Source: Planctomycetota bacterium (GTDB lineage: Bacteria; Planctomycetota; UBA1135; JACQFD01). Taken from it: a stretch of DNA of 64,000 nucleotides. The translations under genes and the position numbers were made by a program. The notes under the pieces are model-generated. The model saw nothing but the letters and a program-made list of their open reading frames with translations, did not search any database and had not been told where the DNA came from. The stretch covers positions 89,284-153,283 of the forward strand of contig JACQFD010000040.1 in assembly GCA_016200225.1 (NCBI GenBank), in the 5' to 3' direction. Positions 51,420-60,400 of the stretch are shown here, one piece after another (positions within the stretch are counted from its first letter, which is position 1; every line of letters starts with the position of its first letter).

Positions 51420-52084
51420 AAATAAGAAAGGATGCGTTCGACGACTTGCGCCGTCTGCAATTCCGTCGTGTCGATTTGTATCGAACTCTCGGCGGGCCGC
51501 AGCGGCGCGAGCGCTCGTCGGCTGTCCTTTTCGTCGCGGCGTTGGATATCGGCGGCGACTTCGGCGACCGGTCGGTTCGCCAATTCCGGGCGTTCGGCCT
51601 GGCGTCGTTTGACGCGGGCTTCGAGACTCGCAGTGAGAAAGAACTTTCGGCTTGCGTCCGGAAAAACGACCGTCGCCGTGTCGCGCCCTTCGGCCACCAC
51701 CGGACGACCCTCCGCTATGGCGCGTTGCTCAGTTGTGAGTTTCGCGCGAACGGAGGCGAGGGCGGCGACTTCGGAGACGCGATCCGTAACATTCTTCGTT
51801 CGAATCTCGGCGGATACATCTTCCTCGGGATCGTTATCGATCTGTAAGAAAATGCGCTCGCCATCGGGCGAAAAATGGAGTCGCAAGCGCTGGAGAAAAC
51901 GGGCCACGCCCGCATCCTCCGACGAAATCCCATGGCGGATGAGCGCGAACGTGACGGCCCGATACATGGCGCCTGTATCAAGAAACAGATAATCGAGGCG
52001 CCGCGCGACGAGCCGCGCGACCGTGCTCTTCCCCGCACCCGACGGTCCATCAATCGCGATCACGACGCTTTTGGATGGATTCAT
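51416..52084 (-). CDS. cmk: Cytidylate kinase
   Basis: Phosphorylates CMP and dCMP. 222 residues from ATG 52084, the start that places the P-loop IDGPSGAGKST at its usual N-terminal position; 17 extra codons upstream are not family-like. FLDTGAMYRAVTF, GRDTATVVFPDA and the LID block RQAERPELANRPVAEVAADI are present. Complete, and coupled to plsC. Confidence 0.95.
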   Translation of the reverse strand: MNPSKSVVIAIDGPSGAGKSTVARLVARRLDYLFLDTGAMYRAVTFALIRHGISSEDAGVARFLQRLRLHFSPDGERIFLQIDNDPEEDVSAEIRTKNVTDRVSEVAALASVRAKLTTEQRAIAEGRPVVAEGRDTATVVFPDASRKFFLTASLEARVKRRQAERPELANRPVAEVAADIQRRDEKDSRRALAPLRPAESSIQIDTTELQTAQVVERILSYL

Positions 52085-52160
52085 CGGCGGGAAAAATCGG
52101 GCAGCCAAGGTACTTGCCCGGAGTGCGGACGGCAAGGATGCAGCAGTTGGCGAGAGCGAA

Positions 52161-53240
52161 TCAGCGGCTCCTCGGACGGAACAAATAAACGACGCCGGGG
52201 GCGTTCAGTTGCCAGGTGCGAAGGATCTCGGATCGGGCGTAAACGCGGCGCCCCGAACCGGGACGCGCGGCGGGGTCGTTTACGACGAGGTCGCCTTCTT
52301 TAGTAAATCCCACGACAAGTATCAAATGTCCCGGCGACTTCGCGATCGGCGCATTGGTTAATTCATTTTGGCGCCACGAGTGGCTGAGAACGACCGGGCG
52401 GTTTTGTATAATTTCATTTTCGATTTCCGCGAAACTGTCGAGCCGCGCGACGAACGCTTCGCCCGCGAGCGCGCCGGCGGCCGAGGCGTTGGCGGCCCAG
52501 TTTCCATACAGATCGGAAACCGAATCGTGGACTGCTTGCGCGAACTCCGCAGTGGTTTTGTGAATATTAAAATACTCGAGCGCCATCGCCGTCGACGTGG
52601 GGCTGCAAATGCGCGCGGCAATTTTAGCATCCTCCGACGACTGCGAACGCGGTGCGACGTCGAGCGTTTTGCCCCACGCCGCGGAAGGTTTGTCGTTCGC
52701 GACGCCTTTTTGAAAAACCTCGCGGCCGGATAATTGTAAATAATGCGCGGCGCCCGCCGAACGGAGGCCGATTTTTTCGAACGGAGTCTCCCCCGTCATG
52801 ATTTGTAATTGAAAAGCCGAGGCTTTGTCGCCCGATCGTATAATTAACGTATCGACGTCGAACATGACATAAGGATTCGGCGGTACTTTCGCGCTTTTGT
52901 AATGACCGCCGTCGACTTGCAACATCATGTACCACGGCGTCCAACCGTCGGCCGTGAGGCACCGCGCCTGCAGATCGACCTTCGCCGAGTCCGGAATGTT
53001 TGCATTCAAACTCGCGACCAACCGGTCGAATTTCGGGACTTCGATCGGCTCCGTCCGCGCGCCGCCGGGAATGTTTATGAACGCGGCCGCGTCGATGCGC
53101 CGCCAATGCGCGCCGGCCATGGATCCTCCCGACGGCGCCGATTCGCGCGGTTCGTTCACGGGCGCTCGCTCCGCCGGCGCCGCGCACGCGGCGAATAATA
53201 GTAAGTTCGCCGCGACGCCGATTTTCTGTAAAATAAACAT
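52161..53240 (-). CDS. C39-family (C39_2) cysteine peptidase lipoprotein
   Basis: 359 residues from ATG 53240 with lipobox F-A-A-C19. The N-terminal 190 residues form a beta-rich domain (VDLQARCLTADGWTPWYMML) that may bind the substrate. The peptidase half has the C39-like triad: C212 (ARICSPTSTAMALEYF), H305 (SPGHLILVVGF) and N321-D322 (LVVNDPAA). Such bacteriocin-leader-type proteases also act on unknown extracytoplasmic peptides. One base separates it from the UnbU-like gene's stop, making it the third gene of the UnbV-UnbU unit. Confidence 0.82.
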   Translation of the reverse strand: MFILQKIGVAANLLLFAACAAPAERAPVNEPRESAPSGGSMAGAHWRRIDAAAFINIPGGARTEPIEVPKFDRLVASLNANIPDSAKVDLQARCLTADGWTPWYMMLQVDGGHYKSAKVPPNPYVMFDVDTLIIRSGDKASAFQLQIMTGETPFEKIGLRSAGAAHYLQLSGREVFQKGVANDKPSAAWGKTLDVAPRSQSSEDAKIAARICSPTSTAMALEYFNIHKTTAEFAQAVHDSVSDLYGNWAANASAAGALAGEAFVARLDSFAEIENEIIQNRPVVLSHSWRQNELTNAPIAKSPGHLILVVGFTKEGDLVVNDPAARPGSGRRVYARSEILRTWQLNAPGVVYLFRPRSR

Positions 53241-53241
53241 T

Positions 53242-54105
53242 TCATGCCGCCGCGACCGCGGCGGGCGCGGGCATGCCGGGTCTGCGCGGCGCGAGCGCGC
53301 CGCCGAGAAACGCGAGATCGATCCATTTCGCGACCGGGCCGACGAAGAATAATGCAAACATCGACGGGCCCCAGAGCGTGAACGCGAGTCCGGGGATTCG
53401 TAAGGTTTCCTGCATGCGGAAGACGCATTCGACCAATGCAATGATCACGACCACGGCGATCCGATGCGGCCGTTTGCTCATCACCGTCGACGGATCTGTA
53501 ATCATGAAAAACATGAATAATGTCTGCATCGGCCCCGTCATCGGCGCGATTTCGCTCCCGAACGGTTGATGCGAAACGGCGGCGCGGATCGCGGCGAGCG
53601 GAATAAAACAAATAAGATAGGTCAACGTCAGATCGAGAACTTTCGCGCGCCATACTACGAATAATCCCCAGGCCCACACGACCGCGAGCACGCCGAGCGA
53701 ATTCCCCCACTGCGTGCTGAGCAGTCCCATTTTGCCCGACGCCGCGAGCAGCATGACGCAGAGGCTGAAATTCGTAGGATTGAACAAATGCCGTCCTTTG
53801 TAAGCGATGGCGTACTTCGAAACGATCGAGATCAACGCGCCGATCGCGAACGGCCAGAGAATGTTCGACGGTTTCGTTAATATAACAATACTCAACCCGC
53901 TGATATAGGCGCTCGTGACGTTCGGCCACTTGCCGCGCGCGAGTTTGCCGAACGCGAGTTCCGCGGCGACCGCCGTCGCGACGGCCACGAGGAGGCGGTC
54001 GTAACCGCCCACCGTTTGATACAACAACTGGCCGATGGCGAGAATCGCCGTCGCGAGCAGCGCCTGCAGATACCGCGCGTCGATTTTAAAAATAGATAAA
54101 TTCAT
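53242..54105 (-). CDS. UnbU-like / RnfD-NqrB-like membrane protein
   Basis: 287 residues with about eight to nine transmembrane helices. The start ATG 54105 overlaps the UnbV stop by four bases (ATGA). The fold and conserved blocks (FNPTNFSLCVMLLAASGKMG, MITDPSTVMSKRPHRIAVVV) match the RnfD/NqrB family, in which the D/E-P-S-T block carries the threonine that is flavinylated. That is the target type of ApbE, and the apbE gene at the start of the window could serve it. The family is also known as UnbU from enediyne clusters. No other Rnf subunit is next to it. Confidence 0.82.
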   Translation of the reverse strand: MNLSIFKIDARYLQALLATAILAIGQLLYQTVGGYDRLLVAVATAVAAELAFGKLARGKWPNVTSAYISGLSIVILTKPSNILWPFAIGALISIVSKYAIAYKGRHLFNPTNFSLCVMLLAASGKMGLLSTQWGNSLGVLAVVWAWGLFVVWRAKVLDLTLTYLICFIPLAAIRAAVSHQPFGSEIAPMTGPMQTLFMFFMITDPSTVMSKRPHRIAVVVIIALVECVFRMQETLRIPGLAFTLWGPSMFALFFVGPVAKWIDLAFLGGALAPRRPGMPAPAAVAAA

Positions 54106-55940
54106 TTTTCGGGTTCGACGATCCTTACCATTCGGTCGATTTCGAGATTGTCGAGAGCCTGGCGGATACCGGACGGCCAGCGAACGGTGGCGTGCAATGC
54201 CGATGGCGAAGCGCCGAGGCCGAAATGCAATTTTCGCTCGTTTTGCGAGCTGAAACCGCAGCCGCCGTCGGTCGCGCGACGCTGGCGGCGGCCCGTCGCG
54301 CCGTCGCGCCACTCGAGCGTCACGTCGACGCCGATCGCGCTTTTATTACTTTTCGTGGACGCGAATGTAAATTGTATCCAATGATTCCGCGGATCGGGAA
54401 TCGAATGATAAATGAGCGGCTCCGCTTTTTGATTTGCAACAATGACGTCGACGCAGCCTTTTTGAAACAAATCCGCGAGGCACACCGAACGCCCGTCGAG
54501 CAGATCGCGCACGCCGACGGTCTCGGCGACGTCGGAAAATGCTCCGTTCCCGTCATTGATTAAAACGCGCGATCGTTCATATCCGCTGTAACTCCGGTCG
54601 CCCATCGGCGGCCAGTTCGCCGCGTCCTCGATCAGTCCGCCCGTGCCGCCGCCCATGCGCGACATTTGATACCAATAATCCTCGCTGCGGCTCGCGGAGA
54701 TATAACCGTTCGCGACGAACAAATCCGCGAATCCGTCATTATTAAAATCGCCGAATTGCGCGCCCCACGCCCAGCCGCAGTCGGCGACCTCGCCCTCGGC
54801 CATGTTTACGAATTGTCCCGTTCGCGCGAGGCGATTCATCCGCAAATTGTTACCTTCGGCGTTGAATCCGGCTTTGGTAATATTCGTGACGAACACGTCG
54901 AGCGATCCGGAATTATTACAATCGCCGATCGCGACGCACATGCCGCTTTTCGACGTCTGCGAGAGTCCGGCGCTTTCGGCGTTTTTGAAGCGTTTTCCCT
55001 CCTCGTTGAGCAGCAGCATTTCGACGCCGAAATCGTTTGCAATATACAAATCAGGCCAGCCGTCGTCGTTGAAATCCGCGGCGCCGACGGCGAGCGTCCA
55101 GCGCGTCGTGTCGGCGTTCGTCTCCGCAGTGACGTCCTTGAATTTTCCTCCCCCGAGATTCTTATATAAATAATTGTGGCCGCCATTTTTTGCAAATTCC
55201 ATGCTTTCCTGCCGGAATTTCGTCGACTTCAAATGCCACAAATCGATGTCGTCGCGATAGTAGCCTCCAATATACAAATCGAGCAGTCCGTCGCGGTCGT
55301 AGTCGAAAAAACAGGCGGTGTTCGAATTCATCCAGCGGCGCACGCCTGCCGGTTGCGAAATGTCGGTGAATCGTACGATTCCATCGGCGCCGGGGCCGTC
55401 GTTGTGGAACAATTGTACATATCCGTATTTATAAATAAACAGATCCTCGCGTCCGTCGTTGTCGACGTCGCCCCAGATCGAACCCATCGACGCGCCCATG
55501 TCGGGGCGATTCAAATCCGCGACACCGGCGATTCCGGCGACGTCGCGAAACGCGCCATCCTTTTGATTGATATACAACGCATTTTTCGCGCCGGATTCGC
55601 TATTCGTTAAATAAATATCCGGCCAGCCGTCGCCGTCGGCATCGGCCACCGACGCGGATGCGCCGACGCTCGCGATGTCGGGCATGATATTGTCTATTTT
55701 ATGATCGAAAACCGGCGCGCGGTGCGTGAACGCGATTCCCGACGATTTGGATACTTCGCGGAACGCGAATCCAACTTTTACGATGGCGTCGTTCTCTCCG
55801 GGCAGCGCGGATCCCGCCGCGTCGGATTGTAGTATTCCACCGGATTGCGATATTCTACTGTTGCCGAGGACCCATGCGGTGCCTATCAGCGCGGCAAGCA
55901 AGATCATGGAAACTGCGCGAAACGTGGACGTGGGAATCAT
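54102..55940 (-). CDS. UnbV-type ASPIC/FG-GAP (CRTAC1-like) protein
   Basis: 612 residues with an N-terminal anchor or signal (AVSMILLAALIGTAWVLG). Seven FG-GAP units with D-x-D-G-D-G/D-N-D-G loops follow (SVADADGDGWPDIYLTNSES; GDVDNDGREDLFIYKYGYV; AADFNDDGWPDLYIANDFGV; GDFNNDGFADLFVANGYISA), so a beta-propeller. The C-terminal 90 residues are the ASPIC/UnbV domain (IGVDVTLEWRDGATGRRQRR ... LHFGLGASPSALHATVRWPS). UnbV and UnbU co-occur in enediyne clusters but also widely elsewhere; no polyketide synthase is in the window. Exported, probably surface or periplasmic. Confidence 0.93.
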   Translation of the reverse strand: MIPTSTFRAVSMILLAALIGTAWVLGNSRISQSGGILQSDAAGSALPGENDAIVKVGFAFREVSKSSGIAFTHRAPVFDHKIDNIMPDIASVGASASVADADGDGWPDIYLTNSESGAKNALYINQKDGAFRDVAGIAGVADLNRPDMGASMGSIWGDVDNDGREDLFIYKYGYVQLFHNDGPGADGIVRFTDISQPAGVRRWMNSNTACFFDYDRDGLLDLYIGGYYRDDIDLWHLKSTKFRQESMEFAKNGGHNYLYKNLGGGKFKDVTAETNADTTRWTLAVGAADFNDDGWPDLYIANDFGVEMLLLNEEGKRFKNAESAGLSQTSKSGMCVAIGDCNNSGSLDVFVTNITKAGFNAEGNNLRMNRLARTGQFVNMAEGEVADCGWAWGAQFGDFNNDGFADLFVANGYISASRSEDYWYQMSRMGGGTGGLIEDAANWPPMGDRSYSGYERSRVLINDGNGAFSDVAETVGVRDLLDGRSVCLADLFQKGCVDVIVANQKAEPLIYHSIPDPRNHWIQFTFASTKSNKSAIGVDVTLEWRDGATGRRQRRATDGGCGFSSQNERKLHFGLGASPSALHATVRWPSGIRQALDNLEIDRMVRIVEPEK

Positions 55941-55988
55941 TGTGAAGGCTATATATCAAATCGCGCGCCGCGGCGGACGCGTGGGCCG

Positions 55989-57737
55989 TCATTCTTCGAG
56001 CGTGCTCGTGTCGCCGAGCGGGAGGCCGAGTTCCTTGGCTTTTAATAATCGGCGCATAATTTTTCCGCTGCGCGTTTTGGGAAGGCCGTCGATGAACTCG
56101 ATGTCGCGCGGATAGGCGTGCGCCGCGAGGCGTTTCTTAACAAATTCCGCGAGTTCGCGCTTGAGGTCCTCGGTGGGCGCGTATCCTTTCTTTAATGATA
56201 CAAATGCCTTGACGACCTCCATGCGCTCGGGGTCGGGCTTGCCGATGACGCCCGCCTCCGCGACGGCGGGATGCTCGATGAGCGCGCTCTCGACCTCGAA
56301 CGGCCCGACGAGATGTCCGGCCGTATTGATAACATCGTCGTCGCGGCCGATGAACCATATATAACCATCCGCGTCCTTTTTCGCGCGGTCGCCCGAATAG
56401 TACCAACCTTTCTTGAAGCGCGATTTATACAATTCGTGCCGCCGCCAGTAGGTGCGAAACATCGACGGCCAGCCGGGTTTCACGACGAGATCGCCCTCGA
56501 CGCCGGCCGCGCACGGTTCGCCGTCGGGATTGACGACCTCGACCTCCGTCCCGGGAATCGGCCGGCCCATCGAGCCCGGTTTCACGTCCTGCGTCGCATA
56601 ATTAGCAACCTGAATGCAGCCGGTTTCGGTCTGCCACCAATTATCATGAAAAACGAGGCCGAGCACGCGTTTGCCCCACACGACCGCCTCGGGATTGAGC
56701 GGTTCGCCGACGCTCGCGGCGTGAAAAACGGATTTAAAGTTAAATCGCTTCGGCAGGTCCTCTCCGGATTTCATTAACATTCGAATCGCCGTCGGCGCCG
56801 TGTACCAAATGTCAATTTTATGTTTTTCGATAAATGCATACCAACGTTCCGCGTCGAATCCCGCTTCCATGACAAATACGTGCGCGGCGTTCGTCCACGG
56901 TCCGAACATTCCGTAACTCGTGCCGGTGACCCAGCCGGGATCGGCGGTGCACCAATAGCGGGCGCCCTCGCGCAATTCCAAACAAATCCGCGCCGTATGG
57001 TAATGTCCGAACGCCGCCATGTGCACGTGCGCGGCGCCTTTCGGCTTGCCGGTCGTGCCGGAGGTGTAATGCATAATTGCAAATTCCTCCTGATGGGTGC
57101 GAACGCATTCGAACTGATCGCTCGCGCCCGCCACGGCGCACTCGAGCGACACTTCGCCCGGAAGATAACGATGGCCGCCCGAACCGAAACGATCTGTAAT
57201 AATAATCGTTTCGAGTTTTGGAAGTTCGCGCATCACTTCGTAAACGCGGCCGACGAGCGCGGGAGAAGTCATAATCATTTTCGCGCCGGCGTCCTGAACG
57301 CGGTCGCGGACGGCCTCCGGCCCGAACGCGCTGAACAGCGGCCCCGCGACGCAGCCCGCCTTCAACGTCGCGAGCAGGCCAAAATATAATTCTGGAACGC
57401 GATCGAGAAATAAAAATATACGATCGCCGCGGCGCGCGCCGCATTGAACCAATACATTCGCGATTTTATTAATTTCGGAACGCATCGCTTCGAATGTCCA
57501 CGTCTTGATCGATCCGTCCCTGCCCTCCCACGTAAACGCCGGAAGTCCCCCGCGCCCCTCGGCGCAATGCCGGTCGACGCACTCGTACGATAAGTTAAAT
57601 CCGCCGCCGGGAATTCCCTTTAATACAGTTGCGAGTTGCTCCCATTGAAAGGACGCGCGCGCGCCGCGCCAGTCTTCGAGGAGCGTGCGGAACGGAAGAT
57701 CATTAAACTTCGGTTTGTGAATCGTTTCGTAGGCCAT
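55989..57737 (-). CDS. acsA: Acetyl-CoA synthetase (AMP-forming), AcsA type
   Basis: 582 residues from ATG 57737, the start that gives the usual N-terminus of the shorter AcsA form; about 150 extra in-frame codons upstream overlap other genes and are shadow-like. The P-loop is IMHYTSGTTGKPKGAAHVH; HDNWWQTETGCIQ, YYSGDRAKKDADGYIWFIGR and the C-terminal acetylation-site block GLPKTRSGKIMRRLL, with the catalytic lysine, are all present. Converts acetate, ATP and CoA to acetyl-CoA. Complete. Confidence 0.94.
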   Translation of the reverse strand: MAYETIHKPKFNDLPFRTLLEDWRGARASFQWEQLATVLKGIPGGGFNLSYECVDRHCAEGRGGLPAFTWEGRDGSIKTWTFEAMRSEINKIANVLVQCGARRGDRIFLFLDRVPELYFGLLATLKAGCVAGPLFSAFGPEAVRDRVQDAGAKMIMTSPALVGRVYEVMRELPKLETIIITDRFGSGGHRYLPGEVSLECAVAGASDQFECVRTHQEEFAIMHYTSGTTGKPKGAAHVHMAAFGHYHTARICLELREGARYWCTADPGWVTGTSYGMFGPWTNAAHVFVMEAGFDAERWYAFIEKHKIDIWYTAPTAIRMLMKSGEDLPKRFNFKSVFHAASVGEPLNPEAVVWGKRVLGLVFHDNWWQTETGCIQVANYATQDVKPGSMGRPIPGTEVEVVNPDGEPCAAGVEGDLVVKPGWPSMFRTYWRRHELYKSRFKKGWYYSGDRAKKDADGYIWFIGRDDDVINTAGHLVGPFEVESALIEHPAVAEAGVIGKPDPERMEVVKAFVSLKKGYAPTEDLKRELAEFVKKRLAAHAYPRDIEFIDGLPKTRSGKIMRRLLKAKELGLPLGDTSTLEE

Positions 57738-57822
57738 GTCGGCGTTCGTTCGAAGGGAAATTGTTTCGCAGTTTATCCAACGGCGGCGAGCGGGGACGAT
57801 ATGCTTCTTTGGAGAATCGCCG

Positions 57823-57954
57823 ATGCCGCACGAACGAAGGTTTGAAGATTTCGTCGACCACGCCATGCCGTGGGCGATCACGGCGTTGAAAATCGTGATC
57901 CCGGTCGCCGCTTTCGTTTGGTTCTTTTTCCTGCGCGGCTCCTGCGGCGACTGA
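57823..57954 (+). CDS. 43-residue single-pass membrane protein
   Basis: ATG 57823 has GGAGA seven bases upstream. The peptide begins MPHERRFEDFVDHAM and continues into one hydrophobic helix (ITALKIVIPVAAFVWFFFL), then a short R-G-S-C-G-D tail. Very probably a real small protein because the helix, the ribosome-binding site and the spacing to both neighbours agree. Function unknown. Divergent from acsA; upstream of the GH127 gene on the same strand. Confidence 0.6.
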   Translation: MPHERRFEDFVDHAMPWAITALKIVIPVAAFVWFFFLRGSCGD

Positions 57955-58041
57955 GGATCGACGTGACGCGTGGCCGTGTGCCGCGAGGGCGCTCGCGCGA
58001 AGGCGCGGGCGCGCGTACGATGACGCGAACAAATCGCGTCG

Positions 58042-60399
58042 ATGCTTGCAATCCCAACGCTTGCGTTTTTGATAATATTACAATCCGGCCGCACAGTGCC
58101 CGCCCCGGTGCCGGCCGCGCCACCCGTGGTCGCGGATGCCGCGCCCGCGATCGATCCCGCGCGCGTGAAATTCGGCGGCATTTTGGGCGATCGTTATGAA
58201 GCGTCGGAGAAAAACCGATTATTAACGATCGACGAGCGCGAATTGCTCGCGGGATTCCAACAAAAACCGGGGAAGCAGGCGTGGATCGGCGAACACGTCG
58301 GAAAATGGCTGAACGCGTCGGTGCTGACGTGGCGTTCGACGGGCGACGCCGACTTGCGCAAGAAAATCGATCGCGTTCGCGACGCGCTGATCGCGTGCCA
58401 GGAGAAAGACGGCTATCTCGGGACGTACGTGACGGAGAAGCGGTTTGGATTATTTAACGATAGCGACTGGGACGTCTGGGTTCATAAATACTGCCTGATC
58501 GGCCTCCTGACCGAATATGAATATACGGGCGACGCGCCGTCGCTCGCGGCCTGCCGGAAAATCGGCGATTTGTTATGCAACACGTTCGGGCCGGGAAAGA
58601 AGAGTATATTACAAGCCGGGCAGCACCGCGGCATGGCCGCGACGAGCGTGCTCGAACCGATGGTTTTGTTGGTTCGCTGGACGGGCGAAAAGCGATATCT
58701 CGATTTTTGTAATTATATCGTTTCGAGTTGGAGCGAACCGGGCGGACCCGATATTTTGAACGCACTGCTCGCCGGCAAACGCGTGCACGAAATCGGAAAC
58801 GGCAAAGCGTACGAAATGCTTTCGAATTTCGTCGGGCTCTGTGAATTGTATCGTCAGACGGGAGAACGTAAATATTTGCAGGCCGTCGAAAACGGCTGGG
58901 GCGATATTGTCAAAAACCAATTGTATCCCACCGGATCGGGCTCGAGTTTCGAACACTGGCAGCGCGACGGCGCGCGCCCGATCGGCCCCGCCGCGAATCT
59001 TTGCGAAGTCTGCGTGACCGTGACGTGGATGCAATTGAATATACAACTATTCCGCCTCACGGCTGAATTGAAGTATATGGACGAAATCGAACGCACGGCG
59101 TTCAACCATCTGATCGGCGCGCAGACGTCCGACGGAAAAAACTGGTCGTATTTCACGCCCCTCGAAGGCAAAAAACCGTTCTCGCCCGATATGACTTGTT
59201 GCGCCTCCTCGGGGCCGCGCGGTCTCGCCCTGTTGCCGACGATTGTTGCCACGGATATTCCCGGCGGCGTCCGCGTGAATCTGCTGGCATTTGTTAAATT
59301 ACATTTCGAGGCGGGCGGGTCCCGCGGCGAAATTTCGAATTTTTCCGACTATCCGTTCGACGGCGGACTCGAATTATTTGTCAAGGCGGACGCGCCGCGG
59401 GATGTGAACATTCAAGTGCGCGAGCCGCTCGGGTGTAAATTCACTCCGGCGGAGGGCGCCAAAAAGTTGGCGCTGAAACGACGAGTCGACGGGCTTTTTG
59501 AAATATCACAAAAAACGACGGATCTCGCGTCGCCGATCGCCGCGCGGATTGATTATGAACTCGACAAGGTAATGTTGTCGAATTCCACAAACGGCGAATC
59601 GTACTACTGTTTCGCTCGAGGCCCGGTCTTGATCTCGCTATTCAATACAGATGTAAAGTCCGAGCCGGATCTATTATATACATTTCGGCGGTTTCTCCGG
59701 CCCCGATCGGACGTGTTTCCGTTCGACGATCCGATCAAGTTCAGCGCGAATCCAATGTCACAGCGGCGATTTGTATTCAAGGGTCCGCGGATCAGCGACG
59801 GCGACGTATACGGGCTGGCGATGCGGGGCGCGGTTTATAATTATATTCCGTTCGGCGATGCGGACAATGCGAACGCAAAATACATAACTTGTTTTTACAA
59901 TAAATCGACGCTCGAAAGCTTGCCCTTGAGCGGTTACGAATCGTGGTCGCGTCCCGGCAACGTCGACGGAAGTATTTGTGATTTTGATCCGACGACGTTT
60001 CGTGTAACATGGGATGAAAAGCCTGCCCTGGAGGATTGGTATTCTGTGCAAGTCGCCAAGAACTTTTCGCGGTCGCAGCCCGTCACGCGCGTCGTCTTCC
60101 GCCACGGCCGGACGTTTCACGACGGAGGCTGGTTCGATGTACAAAAAGGAGGAAAGCCGCGGCTCGAAGTATACAAAATCGAACGCGATACTTGGGAAAA
60201 GGCCGGCGAATTTACAACTTATCCGGACACGACGGCGACCGATGCCAAGGGACTGCAGCCGGGACAGGCGTTCGAAATTGTGATTCCACCAACCGGATGT
60301 TCAAAAGTCCGCGTCGTCGGCGCGCCCGCCTGCGGCGACAATCCGAATCAAAACTTTAGTTCCTGCGCGGAATTGGAAGTCTACATATCCGACAAGTAA
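58042..60399 (+). CDS. GH127 beta-L-arabinofuranosidase (DUF1680 family)
   Basis: Releases beta-L-arabinofuranose from plant glycoproteins or polysaccharides. 785 residues with an N-terminal signal (MLAIPTLAFLIILQSGRTVP), so exported. The (alpha/alpha)6 barrel shows QHRGMAATSVLEPM, EIGNGKAYEMLSNFVGLCEL and WQRDGARPIGPAANLC; zinc and catalytic residues of HypBA1-type enzymes correspond to E322 and C324 (C-E-V-C) and the C386-C387 pair (DMTCCASSGPRG). A C-terminal beta-sandwich and a late carbohydrate-binding-like region follow. Complete. Confidence 0.92.
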   Translation: MLAIPTLAFLIILQSGRTVPAPVPAAPPVVADAAPAIDPARVKFGGILGDRYEASEKNRLLTIDERELLAGFQQKPGKQAWIGEHVGKWLNASVLTWRSTGDADLRKKIDRVRDALIACQEKDGYLGTYVTEKRFGLFNDSDWDVWVHKYCLIGLLTEYEYTGDAPSLAACRKIGDLLCNTFGPGKKSILQAGQHRGMAATSVLEPMVLLVRWTGEKRYLDFCNYIVSSWSEPGGPDILNALLAGKRVHEIGNGKAYEMLSNFVGLCELYRQTGERKYLQAVENGWGDIVKNQLYPTGSGSSFEHWQRDGARPIGPAANLCEVCVTVTWMQLNIQLFRLTAELKYMDEIERTAFNHLIGAQTSDGKNWSYFTPLEGKKPFSPDMTCCASSGPRGLALLPTIVATDIPGGVRVNLLAFVKLHFEAGGSRGEISNFSDYPFDGGLELFVKADAPRDVNIQVREPLGCKFTPAEGAKKLALKRRVDGLFEISQKTTDLASPIAARIDYELDKVMLSNSTNGESYYCFARGPVLISLFNTDVKSEPDLLYTFRRFLRPRSDVFPFDDPIKFSANPMSQRRFVFKGPRISDGDVYGLAMRGAVYNYIPFGDADNANAKYITCFYNKSTLESLPLSGYESWSRPGNVDGSICDFDPTTFRVTWDEKPALEDWYSVQVAKNFSRSQPVTRVVFRHGRTFHDGGWFDVQKGGKPRLEVYKIERDTWEKAGEFTTYPDTTATDAKGLQPGQAFEIVIPPTGCSKVRVVGAPACGDNPNQNFSSCAELEVYISDK

Positions 60400-60400
60400 T

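Noticed and set aside
52161..55940. Enediyne biosynthetic cluster
   Set aside because: Only UnbV and UnbU homologues are present; no enediyne polyketide synthase or tailoring enzymes in the window.
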